Part shown: positions 6,538-10,373 of the stretch, in pieces
How positions within the stretch are numbered: position 1 is the stretch's first letter
Layout: each line of letters starts with the position of its first letter
Assembly (NCBI GenBank): GCA_051646185.1
Contig: JBOFCS010000008.1
Coordinates: 1-10,373 of the forward strand
Length of the DNA stretch: 10,373 nucleotides
Reading direction: 5' to 3'
Source of the DNA: JBOFCS01 sp051646185
Lineage (GTDB): Bacteria; Actinomycetota; Actinomycetes; Mycobacteriales; Mycobacteriaceae
Notes under the pieces: generated by a model
Seen by the model: only the letters and a program-made list of their open reading frames with translations
What the model was told of the DNA's origin: nothing
The model's database searches: none
Position numbers and translations under genes: made by a program

Positions 6538-7680
6538 CTGTCCAGCGGAACAATCTCAACACAGTTTCCACCGGTATCAATCCCTGACCTGGTGACCACA
6601 TGCTTAACTGAATTCTTTGAGATTCAGCGGCCAGTCGTAGCCAATGTAGGGGTTGACTATGAATCAGCGGTACACACTTTAGAATCTTTTGTACTTAGCG
6701 GCGGAAAACGCGTCCGCCCAGCCTTCGCCTACTGGGGCTATGTTGGCGCCCTTGCCGAACCGCAAAACACAAAACCGCATCCTGTTAATCGCAGTGAAGT
6801 ACCTAGTGCTGATGATCATATAGCGGCAATAAAAGCTTTCAGTGCACTAGAACTGGTACAGGCCTGCGCCCTCATTCACGATGACATCATCGACGCCTCA
6901 GCAACTAGACGCGGGTTGCCCACCATACACGTTAAGTTTGCTCAGGACCACAGTGAAAATAACTGGCCTGGGTCCAGCAAACAGTTTGGGGAAGGCGTAG
7001 GAATTCTGTTAGGCGACCTAGCCTTGTCTTGGGCTGATGATTTACTGCATAGTTCTGGTCTTTCACCAGAAGCGATGGCACGGGTAACTCCGGTATGGTC
7101 AGCCATGCGCACCGAAGTGCTCGGCGGTCAGTATCTTGATATTCTTGCCGAAGCAAGTTCAAATGAAGATTTCGAATCAGCAATGGCTATAAACACTTTC
7201 AAAACAGCTGCCTATACCATTAAGCGCCCACTGCAAATAGGTGCAGCCATTGCTGGGGCCGATCAGTTACTCATGGATTCTTATGCAGACTTTGGTACAA
7301 GTATTGGCATAGCATTTCAATTACGTGATGATCTACTTGGTGTCTTCGGAGATCCGGAGATCACTGGAAAACCTTCTGGGGACGATCTCAGAGAAGGCAA
7401 GCGCACCGTGTTACTAGCCACAGCACTGCGCGCGGCCGATAAGCAGGATCCGAGTGCTGCCCATTTGATTCGATCGAGCATAGGGAAAAACTTATCTGAA
7501 CATGATATTAGTCAATTACGTTCAGTTATAAAAGAACTTGGAGCCGTTGATGAAGCCGAACAGCAAATAGATGAATTAACCACATCAGCTTTAACTGCAC
7601 TCGAAAACAGCACTGCTACTTCCCCAGCAAAATCGGCATTGACCGCATTAGCACTAGCAGCAACCCAGCGTAACTCATGA
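6538..7680 (+). CDS. idsA: Polyprenyl diphosphate synthase (GGPP synthase, IdsA type)
   Basis: A 380-residue trans-isoprenyl diphosphate synthase that condenses IPP onto allylic diphosphates, probably to make GGPP. Using the CTG start, GGKRVRP is at 55-61, the first Asp-rich motif DDIID at 115-119 followed by ATRRG, GQYLDI near 197-202, and the second region RDDLLGVFGD at 263-272 followed by GKPSGDDLREGKRT. The second motif is DDLLG rather than DDxxD, normal for IdsA2/Rv2173 as I recall. The frame has no ATG start: either CTG (6538) with a well-placed AAGGAG, or GTG (6592, giving 362 residues) with none. The extra residues include IPDLV just before TCLTEFF, a pattern I associate with corynebacterial IdsA N-termini, so I prefer CTG. 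The stop overlaps the crtI start (ATGA), implying translational coupling. The product can feed decaprenyl phosphate, menaquinone and carotenoids. Confidence 0.88.
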   Translation: MSSGTISTQFPPVSIPDLVTTCLTEFFEIQRPVVANVGVDYESAVHTLESFVLSGGKRVRPAFAYWGYVGALAEPQNTKPHPVNRSEVPSADDHIAAIKAFSALELVQACALIHDDIIDASATRRGLPTIHVKFAQDHSENNWPGSSKQFGEGVGILLGDLALSWADDLLHSSGLSPEAMARVTPVWSAMRTEVLGGQYLDILAEASSNEDFESAMAINTFKTAAYTIKRPLQIGAAIAGADQLLMDSYADFGTSIGIAFQLRDDLLGVFGDPEITGKPSGDDLREGKRTVLLATALRAADKQDPSAAHLIRSSIGKNLSEHDISQLRSVIKELGAVDEAEQQIDELTTSALTALENSTATSPAKSALTALALAATQRNS

Positions 7681-9203
7681 AAACACTTGCAAAACATGGG
7701 AATAAAATAGTCATTGTTGGGGCCGGCCTTTCAGGTTTATCAGCAGGATTGCACCTACTAGGCAGCGGTCGTGAAGTAACCATCCTCGAAAAGAACAGCG
7801 AGGTTGGCGGCAAAGTAGGTACCTATCGACTTAATGGATTTACTATCGACTCCGGCGCGACCGTCCTTACAATGCCGGAACTTATCGCAGAAGCACTGGC
7901 CGCTGTTGGGCAAGATTTTACAACTACCACACCTGCACTTCGACTAAAAAAACTTGATCCTGCTTACCTCGCTCGATTTTCTGATGGTAGCGCCATAAAT
8001 GTTCGCGCTCATGCGGAAGATATGGCACAAGAAATTGAGAATGTTTGTGGCAAAACCGAAGCGGAAGGATACTGGAAACTCAGAAAATGGTTAAGGCAAG
8101 TATTTGAGATCGAATTTGAACGCTTTATTAACTCAAATTTCGATTCACCACTTGATCTTGTATCCAGTCCTTCAGCACTACTCGATCTCACTCGTCTTGC
8201 CTATTTAGGCGGGTTCGGCCGTCTGGGCCCACGCGTTAACCGCTTCATCTGCGACTCTAGATTGCAACGAATATTTACTTTTCAATCCTTATATGCAGGC
8301 TTAGCGCCATCAAAAGCACTTGCCGTGTACGGAGCAATTGCTCATATGGATACTTCCCTAGGCGTTTTTTCACCAGAAGGCGGAATGCGCAATATCGCAC
8401 TAGCTATGGCCAACGCTTTCACAAAAGCTGGTGGGGTACTACATACCTCGTCTGAAGTCACCGCACTGAATTTCAGTCAAGGCCGAGTAACTTCGGCTTA
8501 TTGTGCTGATAGACGCGTATTCCAAACCGATGCACTTGTCCTCACTGCCGACACTCCTATAGTGAATACACTTCTCTGCCCTAGCGTTCCCTACTCACGT
8601 CGAACACAATACTCACCCTCCGCAGTTGTCCTGCATGGCAAAGTACCGCGATCTGTTTCTCAAACTTGGTCAGCACAGGGACATCACACCATTGATTTTG
8701 GTTGGCATTGGGAACGCACCTTTAAAGAAATTACCGGACAACGAGGAACCGGAACACTCATGAGCGATCCTTCCTTGCTGATTACTCGACCTGCAATGAG
8801 CGATCCCGAGCTCCTCATAGATAGCATCTGGGACCCATTATCGGTGTTGGCACCTTGTCCTAACCTTGATTCAGCACACTTACCATGGGAGGTACTGGCA
8901 CAACCCTACGCAGAAGAACTAACCTCTGTACTCAGCGAACGTGGGTACACCGGTATCAAAGAAAACTTTACGATAGAACGAATAGACACCCCGGCTAGCT
9001 GGTTACAGCAAGGGATGCCCGCTGGTACCCCTTTCTCGGCAGCACATATTTTTAGGCAAACTGGGCCTTTCCGTCGAAAAAACCTGGTAACCGGACTAGA
9101 CAATGTGGTACTAGCAGGTTCTGGAACCACCCCAGGTGTTGGTATTCCAACTGTCATAATTTCGGGGAAACTTGCTGCTCAACGTATAATTGGCAGCCTC
9201 TGA
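7677..9203 (+). CDS. crtI: Phytoene desaturase (CrtI family)
   Basis: A 508-residue FAD flavoprotein of normal CrtI length that would desaturate phytoene toward lycopene at the membrane surface. The N-terminal FAD fold is IVGAGLSGLSAGLHLL (13-28), with Glu38 closing the second strand, GGKVG (44-48) and DSGATVLTMP (58-67). Central signatures FQSLYAGLAPSKALAVYGAI and SPEGGMRN, then MSDPSLLITRPA and VLAPCPN, resemble the actinomycete CrtI (Streptomyces type) I remember. The C-terminal FAD motif is AGSGTTPGVGIPTVIISGKLAA (about 480-501). ATGA overlap with idsA shows the two are co-translated, pairing a GGPP supplier with a GGPP-pathway enzyme. No phytoene synthase, cyclase or elongase is in the window. 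The gene is not at this place in M. tuberculosis, so it is an insertion into the conserved idsA-mptA pair. The exact substrate (phytoene or a C30/other polyene) is inferred. Confidence 0.88.
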   Translation: MKTLAKHGNKIVIVGAGLSGLSAGLHLLGSGREVTILEKNSEVGGKVGTYRLNGFTIDSGATVLTMPELIAEALAAVGQDFTTTTPALRLKKLDPAYLARFSDGSAINVRAHAEDMAQEIENVCGKTEAEGYWKLRKWLRQVFEIEFERFINSNFDSPLDLVSSPSALLDLTRLAYLGGFGRLGPRVNRFICDSRLQRIFTFQSLYAGLAPSKALAVYGAIAHMDTSLGVFSPEGGMRNIALAMANAFTKAGGVLHTSSEVTALNFSQGRVTSAYCADRRVFQTDALVLTADTPIVNTLLCPSVPYSRRTQYSPSAVVLHGKVPRSVSQTWSAQGHHTIDFGWHWERTFKEITGQRGTGTLMSDPSLLITRPAMSDPELLIDSIWDPLSVLAPCPNLDSAHLPWEVLAQPYAEELTSVLSERGYTGIKENFTIERIDTPASWLQQGMPAGTPFSAAHIFRQTGPFRRKNLVTGLDNVVLAGSGTTPGVGIPTVIISGKLAAQRIIGSL

Positions 9204-9320
9204 ACTTACTTAAAACCCGCAGACACAACAAGCTGTCAGTTACCCCGCCGATACAACACCGACTAAGCTGCCTATACCGCTGCGATATCCGATCCTCACC
9301 CAAACCGAAGGGAACTTTCT

Positions 9321-10373
9321 GTGTCTTCCGGTGCATCGCTACTCTCGTTGGCTTTTTTACGTCACAAAAGCGAAGTCAGGGTTACCCAAATAAAATCGGC
9401 TACCGCTAACTACTATTCATTCCTTCGCGGTGCACACCGATTGCCTGCGCTCCTAGGCTTGATTGCCTCCTGTAGCATTTGCTTTGGGAGCTTCGGCTCC
9501 GGCGCAATTCGAAAGCAAGATCCACTACTGGAAAATCTACATCTCTCGTGGCTCCGCTTTGGCCATGGTCTAGCACTGTCTTCCGCAATCCTCTGGATTG
9601 GCGTGGTGCTAATGATTTTTAGTTGGATCTGTCTAATAAAGAAAGCTCTTGATAGATCCGAAAGCGTCAACGAACTTCAGGGAACAGTACTACTATGGCT
9701 CACCCCCTTACTATTTTCAGTCCCCGTTTTTAGTCGAGATGCCTACTCCTACTTAGCCCAAGGAGCTCTTCTACGGGATGGTTTTGATCCCTATAAGGTT
9801 GGTCCCGTAGAAAATCCGGGGCTCCTTTTGGACAATGTCAGCACCATTTGGACCACGACCACTGCACCCTATGGTCCGGCGTTTATTTTAATTGCTAAGT
9901 TCGCCACCATACTTGCAGGCAACAACGTGGTATTTGGAACCATAGTATTACGGCTATGCATGCTACCTGGAATCCTGGCACTACTATGGTCACTTCCTCG
10001 CATTGCCAAGCATTTTGGAAACAATCCAGCACTAGCTATATGGCTAGTTCCACTCAATCCTCTTGTACTTATCCATCTGGTTGGCGGTGTACATAACGAA
10101 ATGCTTATGGTAGGTCTACTCTGCTTAGGCATAGCCCTCGTGTTGGAACATAGACACCCCAGCGGGATAGCAGTGGTAACAGTGGCTGTCGCGATAAAGG
10201 CGACAGCAGCACTCGCGCTTCCATTTTTAGTATGGATATGGGTAGCTCACCATCGCGAAAATCAGACCAAAGGTATTCAGCCGCAAGAATATTCTGTCAT
10301 TATTTTTACAAAAATCTGCTCCGCTGCACTAGCCATAACAATAGCAATATTCAGTGCCTTCTCACTCTTGGCT
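9321..10373 (+). CDS. mptA: Alpha-(1->6)-mannopyranosyltransferase MptA, 3' end missing
   Basis: The first 351 codons of a polytopic GT-C glycosyltransferase; the frame is open to the window edge. It elongates the alpha-1,6-mannan backbone of lipomannan and lipoarabinomannan using polyprenyl-phosphate mannose, outside the membrane. Membrane segments are visible at about 42-60, 84-106, 122-137, 203-225, 236-255, 261-275, 282-308 and 328-350. The first large extracellular loop contains SRDAYSYLAQG (138-148), with Asp140 as the likely catalytic GT-C acid, then LLRDGFDPYKVGP, TTAPYGPAF (180-188) and NPLVLIHLVGGVHNE (246-260). These match Rv2174/NCgl2093 MptA from memory and its position after idsA. 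MptB is the related alternative; gene order favours MptA. GTG start with AAGGGAA six bases upstream. The gap to crtI is 117 bases, so it may have its own promoter. Confidence 0.88.
   Translation, partial: MSSGASLLSLAFLRHKSEVRVTQIKSATANYYSFLRGAHRLPALLGLIASCSICFGSFGSGAIRKQDPLLENLHLSWLRFGHGLALSSAILWIGVVLMIFSWICLIKKALDRSESVNELQGTVLLWLTPLLFSVPVFSRDAYSYLAQGALLRDGFDPYKVGPVENPGLLLDNVSTIWTTTTAPYGPAFILIAKFATILAGNNVVFGTIVLRLCMLPGILALLWSLPRIAKHFGNNPALAIWLVPLNPLVLIHLVGGVHNEMLMVGLLCLGIALVLEHRHPSGIAVVTVAVAIKATAALALPFLVWIWVAHHRENQTKGIQPQEYSVIIFTKICSAALAITIAIFSAFSLLA

Noticed and set aside
9406..10132. Minus-strand frames within mptA
   Set aside because: Shadows of the long mptA frame, which carries all the recognisable GT-C motifs.
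1..10373. CRISPR array, tRNA, rRNA, intact insertion sequence, defence or toxin-antitoxin genes
   Set aside because: No spaced direct repeats, cloverleaf-like sequence, transposase gene or matching protein motifs were seen on either strand.

Overview
The window reads as chromosome of a corynebacterium or close relative (Mycobacteriales) with unusually low G+C for that group (about half by eye, many ATA/CTA/TTA codons). The strongest evidence is gene order. From memory, the M. tuberculosis block Rv2169c (DUF3040), Rv2170 (GNAT), Rv2171 (lppM), Rv2172c (methylenetetrahydrofolate reductase), Rv2173 (idsA2), Rv2174 (mptA) is reproduced here in the same order and orientation. The species cannot be named from this sequence.

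Layout. 41-1196 (minus): a DUF3040 membrane protein and a SAV_6107-type HEPN protein, pointing toward where mraZ and the division cluster would be expected. 1367-3556 (plus): a GNAT acetyltransferase, then a PYROXD2-like FAD oxidoreductase 21 bases later. 3557-4043: no intact gene; one frame looks like a decayed membrane-protein gene, and a consensus -10 box lies before lppM. 4044-4754 (plus): lipoprotein LppM. 4755-5449: about 700 bases with no convincing gene, some palindromes, and a very tentative IS110-like remnant. 5450-6421 (minus): MetF-type reductase, probably leaderless. 6422-6537: divergent control region with a 14-base palindrome. 6538-9203 (plus): an idsA/GGPP synthase with a probable CTG start, overlapping by four bases a CrtI phytoene desaturase. 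9321-end (plus): MptA mannosyltransferase, cut by the window edge.

How the genes fit together. MptA elongates the alpha-1,6-mannan backbone of lipomannan using decaprenyl-phosphate mannose, LppM is an envelope lipoprotein, and IdsA supplies prenyl diphosphates. The ancestral locus therefore joins prenyl precursor supply to lipoglycan assembly. Relative to M. tuberculosis this window adds two flavoproteins of the CrtI superfamily (COG1233): one after the GNAT gene and a true CrtI wedged between idsA and mptA. The IdsA-CrtI pair suggests part of a carotenoid pathway, but no phytoene synthase (CrtB) is present. I see no defence system, CRISPR array, RNA gene or intact mobile element. The most interesting points are the flavoprotein insertions, the CTG start, the shared divergent control region and the decayed gene.
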